13,081 nucleotides of DNA from CAKSQF01 sp051867925 (GCA_051867925.1 JBJDZI010000064.1:1-13081); one strand, 5' to 3'; positions 1 through 7,224 are shown, counted from the stretch's first letter. Numbers and translations are program-made. The notes: generated by a model not told the origin, from the letters alone.

Positions 1-13
1 GGTTTGGAGTGAG

Positions 14-3000
14 ATGGCCGGACTGTTCCCTGGAATCTTCGACGCCTCTGAGGTGGACACCGATATGCCTGGCGTCCTGCTGGACGTGGTGCGTGCGATA
101 CGGGAGAATCGGCTGGACAGCGAGATTGCGCTTGCCGAGGATGCGTTAATCGAGCAGGGACTGTATCAGCAGGTGTATGAAAGCTACTGGGATGCGGCGA
201 CCATGCGCTCTCTCGGAGAGATCACTGACCGAAAGATCGCAGACTTAAAGCGAGAACATCGGAAACAGATGGATGCACTGCGAAAAAGTCGGGACGAGCA
301 GATTTCCAAAATCCGCAAGGAAGTGGAGCTGGAAAAGGAGCGTTACCGCAAGCGTGCTCTGCTGAAGGAAGCAGAAGCGCGGGAAAAGTACCGCAAGTCG
401 CTGGACGAATGGCGGGATGCCAGAGATCGCACCGAGCTTCGGCGAAAGTCTTACAAGGTGTACAGCGAACTGCTGACGCTCCTTGCGGATCCAACCAAGA
501 AGAAGCACGTCCTGCCGGAACTGCAAAAGGCAGTGGCAGAGGCACTCAAAGTTGTGGATATGGATTCGGTGAATGCTGCCGAGCGGATCGAGCGGCTACA
601 GATCAAGCTGAAAGAGGCAAAGACGGACGCAGAGCGTTCGAAAATACTGCAGTCGATTGAACGCATTGAGTCGTCTTCCGAGAAGGTTGCCGATCGGTTG
701 GGCGTGCTGGAGCAGGCTTATAAAGAGGTGCTGAAAAGCACGGAGTATGCGGACGAATACGGTGCGGAAGAAATTCTGCGAAGGATCGAAGCACTGAAAG
801 CAGATGTGAAGGATACCACCTTCGTGCATTTGAATCGGCATCAGCTGCAGAAGCTCTATGAGCTGTTTGTTGTGACACGGACGCAGGTGAGAAATGCCAA
901 CCGTCTCTTCGATGATAAGCGCGCCGCCGGCGTGGTGTCGGAGTCGAACAAGATTCAGAGAGAGGTCGCCGAGATCGGAAAGGACAAGACTCCCGCTACA
1001 GATCGTTTTGCAGTTTTCCGAAAGCAGGAATGGAACAACGAGAAGCCGGTTTATGCGGCAGAAAAGGTGGGTTCGAGAGAGTTCCTGAATCTCTTAAACG
1101 GACTTTTGCGGGGAGAGAGCAAGTACGGAGTGGACATCAAGGAGTGCCGGGATTTCTTCGTCAAAACAGCCAGAGAGTTCGGATACTGGAAGTGGGATCA
1201 GGAGTCGGTAACGCATCATGAATCCTCCGATGGCAAACCGTTTGCGCTGAATCTATTACAGAAAATGTCACTTTATGCTTACGAGCGCAGAGGGGACGTT
1301 GCACTCCGCCATATCGAGGGCGGCGGTCTGACCTTTGATCAGGCGCAAAAGTTCACCAAGGAGGTAGACGGCAAGACTGTTGAGTATTACGTCCGATACG
1401 GTGACAAGTTCCCGTTGACCCGCCTGCAGGTGCATGAGATCACCGACACGCTGACAGCAGAGCAAAAGCAGTATGTGGAGACGATGCAGGAGTTTCTGTC
1501 CAAAAATATGGGTGCCAAGGGCAATGAAGTGGCACGCGTGCTGTACGGGATCGACATTTTCGGAGAGTCAAACTATTTCCCGATGCAGACAGTGGACGGC
1601 GGGAAAGAGCAGACCAATGCGCCGGTGGATCTGGTGAAGCTCCGCGAGATGGGGATGACCCAAAAGACGCAGGCGCTGGCATCCAATGCGCTGAAGCTGG
1701 GCAGTTTCACAGACGTTTGGGCAAACCACTGTCATCAGATGTCGCTCTATCACTCGATGGTGCTTCCGCTGGAAGACTTTACCCGCGTGTTCCATTACAC
1801 AGCAGGCGGCAGATCGGTAAAGAACGAAATTCAGGCGGTCTACGGAAAGGAGGCGGTAGAGTATTTTGATGAACTGATCAAGCAGCTCAACGGCGGCGTT
1901 CGTGCGGACTCTGCAGAGCTTGCCTATTCCAAGTGGCAGAGCAGATTCAAAAAAGCGGCTACCTTCTTCTCGCTGTCGGTAGTGATCCAGCAGAGATCGG
2001 CTGTTGCCCGTGCTTACGGAGAAATCCTGCCCCAGTATTTCCGAGAGGGGAATAAGGGAAAAGAGAACCGTGCCAAGACCTGGGAGGAACTGCAGAAGTA
2101 TGCCGGCTGTGCCGTGGTGAAGGAAATGGGCAGCTTTGACGTTGGAATGGGAGGCTCTTCTACCGAATGGATCACCCAGCGGGAATATGAGGGCATGGAG
2201 GACAAAACAAAAGCATTCATCACCGATTCTGCCTATCGGGACGAAAAGCTCTCCCGTATGCCGGCATGGGTTGACGAAGTGACCTGGTGTACCATCTGGC
2301 GTGCCGTGAAAGCAGAGGTTGCAGACCGTAATCCTTCGATGAAGGTAGGGTCAGAGGAGCATCTCAAAGCGGCGGGAGAGCGTTTTTCGGAAGTCATTGC
2401 CAAGACGCAAGTGTACGATTCCATTTTATCCAGATCAGCCAATATGCGCTCCAAGGGCGGGCTGATGAAGATGATGACTGCTTTTATGGCAGAGCCGACT
2501 ACCAGCATCAATATGTTCGGACAGGGGATCAAGATGCTGGCGGACAAAAAGACCAGAATGAAGGGCGTTCGGTACTGCTCTGCAGTGGTTGCGGCGGCGA
2601 TCTACAATTCCGCACTGGTGTCGATCATCTACGCGATGCGGGACGATGACGAGGATGAGACCTATTTGGAAAAGTACCTGTCTTCTTTTGTGAGCGAATC
2701 GGCAGATTCCATGAACCCGTTTACCTATCTGCCGTTCTACAAGGATATTCTGTCGATTTTGCAGGGCTGGGATGTGGAACGGTCGGATATGACGCTTTTT
2801 ACCCGTGCCAAGGATGCGTTGCTTGCGCTGAACAGTGCCTACGAGGAGGGAGATGCGGGAAAGTTTGCAGACAGCTTGGTGAATGCAGGCGCGACGATTT
2901 GCGATTTCTTCGGAATCCCGCTGAGAAATGCCTACCGTGATGTGAAGGCGGGCTTCAATTTTGCCGCTGTGCTGAAGGAGGACTTCACCGATCGGGACAC

Positions 3001-3739
3001 CTCTCTCAGTGCGATGTGGGATCAGATTCAAGAAGGACTTCGACAGCTGGCACCGCTGTCCGATCTGTACTGGGACAAAGATACCAAGTCGGACAAGCTG
3101 TACAGCGCGATCATGAATGGGGACGAGGAGTATCTGAAGCGCATGAGCGAAGGGTATGAGAGTGAAAGCACTCTGCAGAGTGCCATTCGAAAGGGACTGC
3201 GGGAGAACGACTCCCGTATCCAACAGGCTGCCAAGGCGTATATTGCGGGAGATATGGAGGAGTACACATTCCTGCTGGAGAAGATCGTAGGAGAAGGTAA
3301 GTTTGACGAGGAGACCGTCCGTGCGGCAGTCTCTGCTGAGATCAGAGGACAGAGGGAAGACGATATGGGCGACAATGCGCCCGCCACAGACGATCTGACC
3401 GATGCCTACGAGTCAGGCAACACCGATCTGGCGCAGGAGATCATCGAGGAGCTGGTCGCATCCAAGGTGGAGGAGTATCTCTTGAAAGCGCAGGCGGAAG
3501 CCTACGAGAAAGGCGTTTCTCTGAAGGAGGCAAAAGCGCGGGAGGAAGCCGAAGAAAAGGCACGCGCCTCCGTTCGGTCTGTGCTGACCCGCTATTGGAA
3601 GCCGCTCTACATTGCGGCATACGATAGAGGAGATACCGACGAGTGCCGGCGGATCGAGGATCTCCTCGCCGATTCCGGACTGTACGGAAAGTCGAAGGAA
3701 CTGCGAAAGACGCTGAAGACTTGGAGATCCGAGGACTGA
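14..3739 (+). CDS. Large polyvalent phage protein, LPD38-like, probable internal virion/ejection protein
   Basis: The product is at least 1241 aa. The first part is predicted helix and coiled coil (about residues 70-275, rich in Lys, Glu and Arg). Residues about 512-880 resemble the C-terminal 'large polyvalent protein associated domain 38' segment of very large phage proteins; this rests on recognising the general pattern, not on a search. A hydrophobic stretch at about residues 854-876 could span a membrane and is followed by an acidic DDDEDE run. The last 300 residues carry five copies of a short helical motif, A-Y-x-x-G-D/N. In the family such proteins are thought to travel in the virion and help DNA entry, which is inference here. 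The ATG at 14 follows GGAG by only four bases, and the frame is open to the left edge, so the true protein may be longer. A terminator follows directly. Confidence 0.7.
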   Translation: MAGLFPGIFDASEVDTDMPGVLLDVVRAIRENRLDSEIALAEDALIEQGLYQQVYESYWDAATMRSLGEITDRKIADLKREHRKQMDALRKSRDEQISKIRKEVELEKERYRKRALLKEAEAREKYRKSLDEWRDARDRTELRRKSYKVYSELLTLLADPTKKKHVLPELQKAVAEALKVVDMDSVNAAERIERLQIKLKEAKTDAERSKILQSIERIESSSEKVADRLGVLEQAYKEVLKSTEYADEYGAEEILRRIEALKADVKDTTFVHLNRHQLQKLYELFVVTRTQVRNANRLFDDKRAAGVVSESNKIQREVAEIGKDKTPATDRFAVFRKQEWNNEKPVYAAEKVGSREFLNLLNGLLRGESKYGVDIKECRDFFVKTAREFGYWKWDQESVTHHESSDGKPFALNLLQKMSLYAYERRGDVALRHIEGGGLTFDQAQKFTKEVDGKTVEYYVRYGDKFPLTRLQVHEITDTLTAEQKQYVETMQEFLSKNMGAKGNEVARVLYGIDIFGESNYFPMQTVDGGKEQTNAPVDLVKLREMGMTQKTQALASNALKLGSFTDVWANHCHQMSLYHSMVLPLEDFTRVFHYTAGGRSVKNEIQAVYGKEAVEYFDELIKQLNGGVRADSAELAYSKWQSRFKKAATFFSLSVVIQQRSAVARAYGEILPQYFREGNKGKENRAKTWEELQKYAGCAVVKEMGSFDVGMGGSSTEWITQREYEGMEDKTKAFITDSAYRDEKLSRMPAWVDEVTWCTIWRAVKAEVADRNPSMKVGSEEHLKAAGERFSEVIAKTQVYDSILSRSANMRSKGGLMKMMTAFMAEPTTSINMFGQGIKMLADKKTRMKGVRYCSAVVAAAIYNSALVSIIYAMRDDDEDETYLEKYLSSFVSESADSMNPFTYLPFYKDILSILQGWDVERSDMTLFTRAKDALLALNSAYEEGDAGKFADSLVNAGATICDFFGIPLRNAYRDVKAGFNFAAVLKEDFTDRDTSLSAMWDQIQEGLRQLAPLSDLYWDKDTKSDKLYSAIMNGDEEYLKRMSEGYESESTLQSAIRKGLRENDSRIQQAAKAYIAGDMEEYTFLLEKIVGEGKFDEETVRAAVSAEIRGQREDDMGDNAPATDDLTDAYESGNTDLAQEIIEELVASKVEEYLLKAQAEAYEKGVSLKEAKAREEAEEKARASVRSVLTRYWKPLYIAAYDRGDTDECRRIEDLLADSGLYGKSKELRKTLKTWRSED

Positions 3740-3747
3740 ACGCGCAG

Positions 3748-3776
3748 AAGAGGGGACTACAAACGTCCCCTTTTTT
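3748..3776 (+). terminator. Intrinsic terminator after the large phage protein
   Basis: AGGGGAC (3751-3757) pairs with GTCCCCT (3765-3771) around a 7-base loop, and a run of six T (3771-3776) follows. The stop codon of the upstream gene is 11 bases away. It separates transcription of the large protein from the fibre and lysis genes. Confidence 0.85.
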
Positions 3777-3784
3777 GCTATACT
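3776..3784 (+). promoter_or_regulatory. Possible extended -10 promoter for the fibre-lysis operon
   Basis: TGCTATACT has the extended -10 form TGn followed by TATACT. No -35 box is visible because the upstream DNA is the terminator stem. It would start transcription near 3791, just ahead of the ribosome binding site of the fibre gene. Read-through or a distant late promoter are alternatives. Confidence 0.35.
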
Positions 3785-3809
3785 GAGGACGAGAAAAGGA
3801 GTGAAGTAT

Positions 3810-4904
3810 ATGAAATACGGATTATTGAAAGAAGATTATTACCAATGGGACACAGGACAGCGGGTGGAGCTTTATCCGGACGATGCTGACAGTGCTGATG
3901 AGCTTGCACAGCTGCAAATCCATGTGTTTAATGATCGCATCGGAGGGCCTGCGCTGGTGATGGAAGTCAAGACCGATGAGCGCGGCATTCTCTATGCAAA
4001 CATCCCCGATCTGCTGTTCCGGCTCCCCGGGCGGATCATATTTTGGAGAGTGATATCCGGAGAGGACGGAACGTCTACCGTGGAAGAGTACGACGGGATC
4101 AACGTGATTCCTCGGGCGAAGCCGACCGATTACTATTACGAGGATCCGGATATCCCGAGCTACAAGGAGTTGTTGGAAAAGTTCGTTGCGCTCAACAAGG
4201 AGTATGAGGAAAAGCTGAGCGAATCCGGAGATTTGAAGGGAGAGTCGGGCAAGTCTGCATACCAGACTGCGGTGGAGAATGGATTTGAAGGATCCGAGGA
4301 AGAATGGCTGGAGTCGCTGAAAGGAGAGCCAGGAGCAAAGGGCGAAAACGGTGCGAATGGCTCAGACGGAATCTCTTGCACGCACTCGTGGGACGGTACC
4401 GTTTTGAGCGTGACAAGCGCGAGCGGGACGTCCTCTGCTGATCTGAAAGGAGAGAAGGGCGAGAAAGGCGAGAAAGGCGATCCGGGAATCATTGACACCG
4501 CCGCATTAAAGCAGGAGATTCTCAACGCCGTCTACCCCGTGGGAGCGATCTACATCTCCTACGCATCCACCAGCCCTGCAACGCTGTTCGGCGGAACGTG
4601 GGTACAGATTCAGGGGCAGTTCCTGCTGGCGGCAAGCAGTACATACAGTGCAGGCTCCACGGGCGGTGAGGCAACGCACACGCTGACTATCGACGAGCTT
4701 CCGTCCCATAACCATACGACCAAATTTTTCTCTTCAAACGACACTTGGCTTGGATCTGCTCGCGCGGCGGTCAAGAACGATTATTGGACACGACCTACAT
4801 CGTATAGCACCTCTAACGTCTCAACCGAATCTGCAGGAGGCGGTGCGGCGCACAACAATATGCCGCCCTATCTGGCGGTGTATATGTGGCGCAGGACGGC
4901 TTGA
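3810..4904 (+). CDS. Collagen-like phage tail fibre/baseplate protein with collar-type C-terminus
   Basis: The 364-aa product has three parts. Residues 1-105 form a beta-rich N-terminal domain that probably attaches to the baseplate. Residues about 140-227 hold Gly-X-Y collagen-like segments (GEPGAKGENGANGSDG and a GEK repeat), interrupted by a helical insert around 149-170 of a kind common in Clostridia phage fibres. Residues 240-364 are a tail-collar/Gp10-type domain: YPVGAIYIS, LFGGTW, then SHNH and the closing NNMPPYLAVYMW. Such proteins form the trimeric receptor-binding or adhesin part of the tail tip. The start is set at ATG 3810 because AAAGGAG (3795-3801) lies 8 bases upstream; the in-frame GTG at 3801 is part of that site. 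The next gene starts 15 bases after the stop. Confidence 0.85.
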   Translation: MKYGLLKEDYYQWDTGQRVELYPDDADSADELAQLQIHVFNDRIGGPALVMEVKTDERGILYANIPDLLFRLPGRIIFWRVISGEDGTSTVEEYDGINVIPRAKPTDYYYEDPDIPSYKELLEKFVALNKEYEEKLSESGDLKGESGKSAYQTAVENGFEGSEEEWLESLKGEPGAKGENGANGSDGISCTHSWDGTVLSVTSASGTSSADLKGEKGEKGEKGDPGIIDTAALKQEILNAVYPVGAIYISYASTSPATLFGGTWVQIQGQFLLAASSTYSAGSTGGEATHTLTIDELPSHNHTTKFFSSNDTWLGSARAAVKNDYWTRPTSYSTSNVSTESAGGGAAHNNMPPYLAVYMWRRTA

Positions 4905-4919
4905 AGGGAGGTGATTACG

Positions 4920-5189
4920 GTGTATATTACATGGGACACAATCATTACTGCAGGTAGCGTGGTTGGTGCGATCATCTCGATGCTGGTCGTTGTGCTGAAG
5001 GTACACAAGTGGTATCTTCGACAGCAGAAGCAGAACGAAGAGATCGCAAGGATGAAAAAAGAGAACAAGCTGATCTGCGAGGGGTTGTCCGCTTGCCTTG
5101 ACGGGCTTTCACAGCTCGGCGCAAATCACACCGTGCCGGTGGTGAAGAAAAAGCTTGACGATCATTTGAACGAAGTGGCTCATAAATAG
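4920..5189 (+). CDS. Small phage membrane protein, holin-accessory type
   Basis: The 89-aa product has one N-terminal membrane helix (about residues 6-27) followed by a basic segment and a short coiled coil (about 30-52), ending in a charged helical tail. Small one-helix proteins of this design usually sit between tail and endolysin genes in Clostridia and Bacillus phages and are often called holin-like or XhlA/BhlA-like. That role is inferred from layout, not from a clear family match. The start is taken as GTG 4920: the GGAGG at 4907-4911 is 8 bases upstream, while the alternative GTG at 4911 overlaps the ribosome binding site. It lies in a tight operon with the fibre upstream and the endolysin 12 bases downstream. 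Confidence 0.7.
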   Translation: MYITWDTIITAGSVVGAIISMLVVVLKVHKWYLRQQKQNEEIARMKKENKLICEGLSACLDGLSQLGANHTVPVVKKKLDDHLNEVAHK

Positions 5190-5201
5190 GAGGATATCAA
5201 T

Positions 5202-6071
5202 ATGAAATGCTATTCATATGCAGTCATTCAGATTGCGCTTGCTGAGGTGGGATACATTGAGAAGAAGAGCAACTCCAACCTTGACAGCAACACAGACAAC
5301 GCCGGGGACAAAAACTACACAAAGTATGCAAGAGATCTTGCAAAGATCGACGGCTTTTACAACGGCAATAAAAACGGCTATGCGTGGTGCGATGTCTTTG
5401 TGGACTGGTGCTTCGTGCAGGCGTTCGGTGTGAACGATGCAAAGCGGCTGCTGTGCCAGACCGGGCTTTTGGGAGCTGCGTGTAAGTATTCGTATAACTA
5501 CTACAAGTCTAAAGGACGGGCTTTCACCGATCCTTTGGTAGGAGATCAGATTTTCTTCAATGACGGATCCGGAAACATCAACCACACAGGACTTGTGTAC
5601 GACGTGGACGGAAAGTATGTATATACCGTTGAGGGAAACACATCGTCCGCATCGGGCGTTGTTGCAAACGGGGGATGTGTTGAGAAGAAAAAGTACAAGC
5701 TGGGCTATCAGTACATAGCAGGCTATGGTCGCCCTGCTTACGACGGCGAGAAGTCTTATCCGAAAATCACCGTGTTGGAGTTCCAGCAGGCGGCGATCAA
5801 GGATGGCTACAAGTTTCCGAAGTATGGAGCGGATGGCGAGTGGGGTAGCGAATGCGAATCCGTGGCTAAGAAGGCTATCGTAAAAAAGAGATTCTTCTAC
5901 ACCAACAAGAACCTCACGAAGCTGGTTCAACGCGTCGTGGGCGTTACCGTGGACGGTCTATGCGGGAATGGTACCAAGTCTGCAATCATTGCTTATCAGA
6001 AATCTATGGGGCTGGTGGCTGACGGCGAGGTCGGCATCAGCACATGGAAAAAATTTTTGGGGGTGACCTAA
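5202..6071 (+). CDS. Phage endolysin: CHAP peptidase/amidase with C-terminal wall-binding repeats
   Basis: The 289-aa enzyme should cut host peptidoglycan at the end of the lytic cycle. Residues 1-180 form a CHAP (NlpC/P60-like) domain: candidate nucleophile Cys63 in GYAWCDVFVDWC, His128 in NINHTGLVYDV, and an acidic or amide partner at Glu144/Asn146 in VEGNTS. Residues about 187-289 look like two peptidoglycan-binding_1-type modules; the second is clearer, with VDGLCGNGTKSAIIAYQKSMGLVADGEVGISTWKKFL. There is no signal peptide, so release depends on the neighbouring holin. The ATG at 5202 has an AGGAGG (5188-5193) that overlaps the previous stop codon. The stop lies two bases before the holin start. 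Confidence 0.9.
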   Translation: MKCYSYAVIQIALAEVGYIEKKSNSNLDSNTDNAGDKNYTKYARDLAKIDGFYNGNKNGYAWCDVFVDWCFVQAFGVNDAKRLLCQTGLLGAACKYSYNYYKSKGRAFTDPLVGDQIFFNDGSGNINHTGLVYDVDGKYVYTVEGNTSSASGVVANGGCVEKKKYKLGYQYIAGYGRPAYDGEKSYPKITVLEFQQAAIKDGYKFPKYGADGEWGSECESVAKKAIVKKRFFYTNKNLTKLVQRVVGVTVDGLCGNGTKSAIIAYQKSMGLVADGEVGISTWKKFLGVT

Positions 6072-6073
6072 AA

Positions 6074-6328
6074 ATGAAGGAAAAGTTTGCAAAACTCATT
6101 GATGTGAAATCTATCGTGACTCTTCTGCTGACGCTGATCTTCTGCATCCTCGCTGTGACAGGAGTCATCTGCGGGGAGCAGTTCCTCACCATCTTTACGA
6201 TGGTCATGGGCTTCTACTTCGGCACTCAGTCCGAAAAGAAGAAGACAGAGACGGCAAAGTCCGAGAGTACGGCGAAGGTGACCACTACGACCGTAGAAGT
6301 AACCGATCCGCCCGATAAGGTGGAATGA
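6074..6328 (+). CDS. Phage holin, two membrane helices
   Basis: The 84-aa product has a basic N-terminus with the motif IDVKSIVTLLL, two predicted membrane helices (about residues 14-33 and 36-52), the FYFGTQ ending typical of a Clostridia phage holin family, and a polar Thr/Lys/Glu-rich tail. It should form lesions in the membrane to let the endolysin out. The start is ATG 6074, preceded by GGGGGTGA (6059-6066) with 7-base spacing; an in-frame ATG at 6044 lies inside the endolysin gene without a good site. It is the last phage gene before the host junction and is followed by a terminator. Confidence 0.85.
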   Translation: MKEKFAKLIDVKSIVTLLLTLIFCILAVTGVICGEQFLTIFTMVMGFYFGTQSEKKKTETAKSESTAKVTTTTVEVTDPPDKVE

Positions 6329-6332
6329 GAAG

Positions 6333-6356
6333 AGGGGCATCCGAAAGGGTGCCCCT
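6333..6356 (+). terminator. Terminator closing the phage lysis operon
   Basis: AGGGGCATCC (6333-6342) pairs with GGGTGCCCCT (6347-6356) around a GAAA tetraloop, with one G-U pair. The downstream T-run is weak (GCTTTAGG). It lies 5 bases after the holin stop and is the last recognisable phage element. Confidence 0.7.
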
Positions 6357-6384
6357 GCTTTAGGTGGGTTGATGTAGTTGTTAT

Positions 6385-6430
6385 CATAAAATGGAGTTTG
6401 GCGGTCCGGATGGTGAGCTCGGCGCATCTA
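6385..6430. other. Probable prophage right attachment junction (attR) inside the catalase gene
   Basis: Homology to CotJC-type catalases begins at about codon Phe3-Gly4 of the downstream frame (near 6397), where intact proteins read E-Q-Y/F-G-G-P-D-G-E-L. The preceding bases (6357-6390) do not match the catalase N-terminus and carry an in-frame stop at 6370-6372. The recombination core must therefore lie around 6390-6425, perhaps in the conserved GGPDGEL codons. The core cannot be fixed without the left junction or the empty site. Confidence 0.55.
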
Positions 6431-6918
6431 CCCGCTATCTCAGCCAACGGTTCTCCATGCCAGACCGCAACATTGCGGGGATGCTGACCGATATAGCCGT
6501 GGAAGAACTTGGTCATGTGGAGATGGTGTCGGCGATCATTTATCAGCTCACCCGCAACCTGACGCCCGAGGAGATCAAGCGATCCGGCTTTGACACCTAT
6601 TTTGTGGATCACACCGTGGGTGTCTATCCCCAAGCCGCATCGGGCACGCCCTTTACCAATGCTTATACCGGCGTCAAGGGAGACGTGCTGGCAGACCTGC
6701 ACGAAGATCTTTCGGCAGAGCAAAAAGCCCGCGTGACCTACGACAATCTCCTGCGCCTCATCGACGATCCCGACGTCCGCGATCCCATCAAATTTCTGCG
6801 TGAGCGGGAAATCGTTCACTACCAGCGGTTCGGCGATGCGCTGAACATGGCGAAAGATGCCATGGATCGGAAGAATGTCTATGCCTTCAACCCCGCCTTC
6901 GACAAGTGCGACAGATAA
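6391..6918 (+). pseudogene. cotJC: 3' part of a spore-coat manganese catalase gene (CotJC-like), cut by the prophage
   Basis: The 175-codon frame matches CotJC-type Mn catalases from the GG-P-D-G-E-L motif to the C-terminus. Likely di-manganese ligands are all present: Glu9, Glu39 and His42 in EELGHVEM, Glu110 in SAEQKAR, and Glu140/His143 in EREIVHYQRF. B. subtilis CotJC has about 26 residues before GG-x-D-G-E-L that are absent here (recalled from memory). There is no ribosome binding site before the ATG at 6391, and the frame is closed by TGA at 6370, so this is not a complete gene in this arrangement. The family breaks down hydrogen peroxide and, in Bacillus, CotJC belongs to the spore coat with CotJA and CotJB. 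The missing 5' end should lie beyond the left end of the prophage, so precise excision would restore the gene. A strong terminator follows. It is listed as a pseudogene because of its present state, although it may be a reversible split gene. Confidence 0.85.
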
Positions 6919-6927
6919 GCGCGCAAC

Positions 6928-6964
6928 ACCCAAAAAGCCGACGGAATCCGTCGGCTTTTTGGGT
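6928..6964. terminator. Strong bidirectional terminator after the catalase fragment
   Basis: A near-perfect 37-base palindrome: ACCCAAAAAGCCGACGGA pairs with TCCGTCGGCTTTTTGGGT with one base between the arms. The T-run and its matching A-run lie inside the arms, so it can end transcription from both sides. It starts 9 bases after the catalase stop. Confidence 0.9.
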
Positions 6965-7224
6965 AGATGAGGGTGGGTGCGAATATCGCGGGCAGGGGTG
7001 GCGGGAGTTTGTTTGTTGTTCCGGAGATAGTGTAGTTCGAATCGCGGGTTTGCTTGGCTCGACAGTTTTTGCCCCACGCAATCATCCTGAGAGGAGCCTC
7101 AAAAGCAAGGATTTGCCGCTCTTTTACAAAAGTATTTGGAGTTCCAAGAACCTTATTTCAAAAAGGTTCTTGGCGGGGGTTAGGAGCAGGGCTGCGCCCT
7201 GCTCCGCGAAGCCCCAAATGCGAT
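6965..7224. other. Intergenic region with two tandem stem-loops, no gene
   Basis: I see no coding sequence in these 260 bases. Two hairpins stand close together. CCAAGAACCTT (7144-7154) pairs with AAGGTTCTTGG (7163-7173), and GGAGCAGGGC (7183-7192) pairs perfectly with GCCCTGCTCC (7196-7205) around TGC. They follow the end of the leftward glycosidase gene and may stop or protect its transcript. The sequence style (a stem-loop followed by CCCCCGCCAAGAACC on the minus strand) resembles intergenic repeats I associate with Oscillospiraceae-like genomes. Confidence 0.6.
7183..7205 (-). terminator. Hairpin downstream of the GH127 gene
   Basis: This is a perfect 10-base-pair stem with a 3-base loop, 19 bases beyond the stop codon of the leftward gene. 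No T-run follows on the minus strand, so it is at best a weak or factor-assisted terminator, or an RNA 3'-end stabiliser together with the second hairpin at 7144-7173. Confidence 0.45.

Larger units (their letters stand above)
1..6395. mobile_element. Right end of a tailed-phage prophage (structural tail genes plus lysis cassette)
   Basis: All genes from the left edge to about 6330 read rightward and form a standard late-phage order: large virion or ejection protein, tail fibre, small membrane protein, endolysin, holin, terminator. The prophage continues beyond the left edge, where the integrase and the other attachment site should lie. The right boundary is placed near 6395 because recognisable host catalase homology begins there and the last phage terminator ends at 6356. 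Proline codons are mostly CCG in this part and mostly CCC to the right, which supports different origins. The exact junction base cannot be fixed from one end alone. Confidence 0.85.

Noticed and set aside
2435..3223. A 262-codon minus-strand frame within the large phage gene
   Set aside because: It is antisense to a phage gene in an operon where all genes read rightward; no motifs.
4530..4904. Possible variable region of a diversity-generating retroelement in the tail-fibre C-terminus
   Set aside because: No template repeat or reverse transcriptase is present in the window, and the C-terminus looks like an ordinary collar domain.
6391..6393. ATG at 6391 as a working start for a shortened catalase
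   Set aside because: No ribosome binding site precedes it, a terminator lies just upstream, and the product would lack the first helix of the fold.
6357..6400. The junction as an assembly chimera of unrelated phage and host contigs
   Set aside because: Not fully excluded. The clean fit between the end of the lysis operon and an in-frame, otherwise intact 3' catalase segment favours real integration, but read-pair support is needed.
7030..7045. GTTCGAATC, which resembles a tRNA T-loop
   Set aside because: No matching T-stem, anticodon arm or acceptor stem can be drawn around it.
6226..7077. A 283-codon minus-strand frame spanning the prophage-host junction
   Set aside because: It crosses holin, terminator, catalase and intergenic DNA on the wrong strand, so it cannot be a conserved gene.
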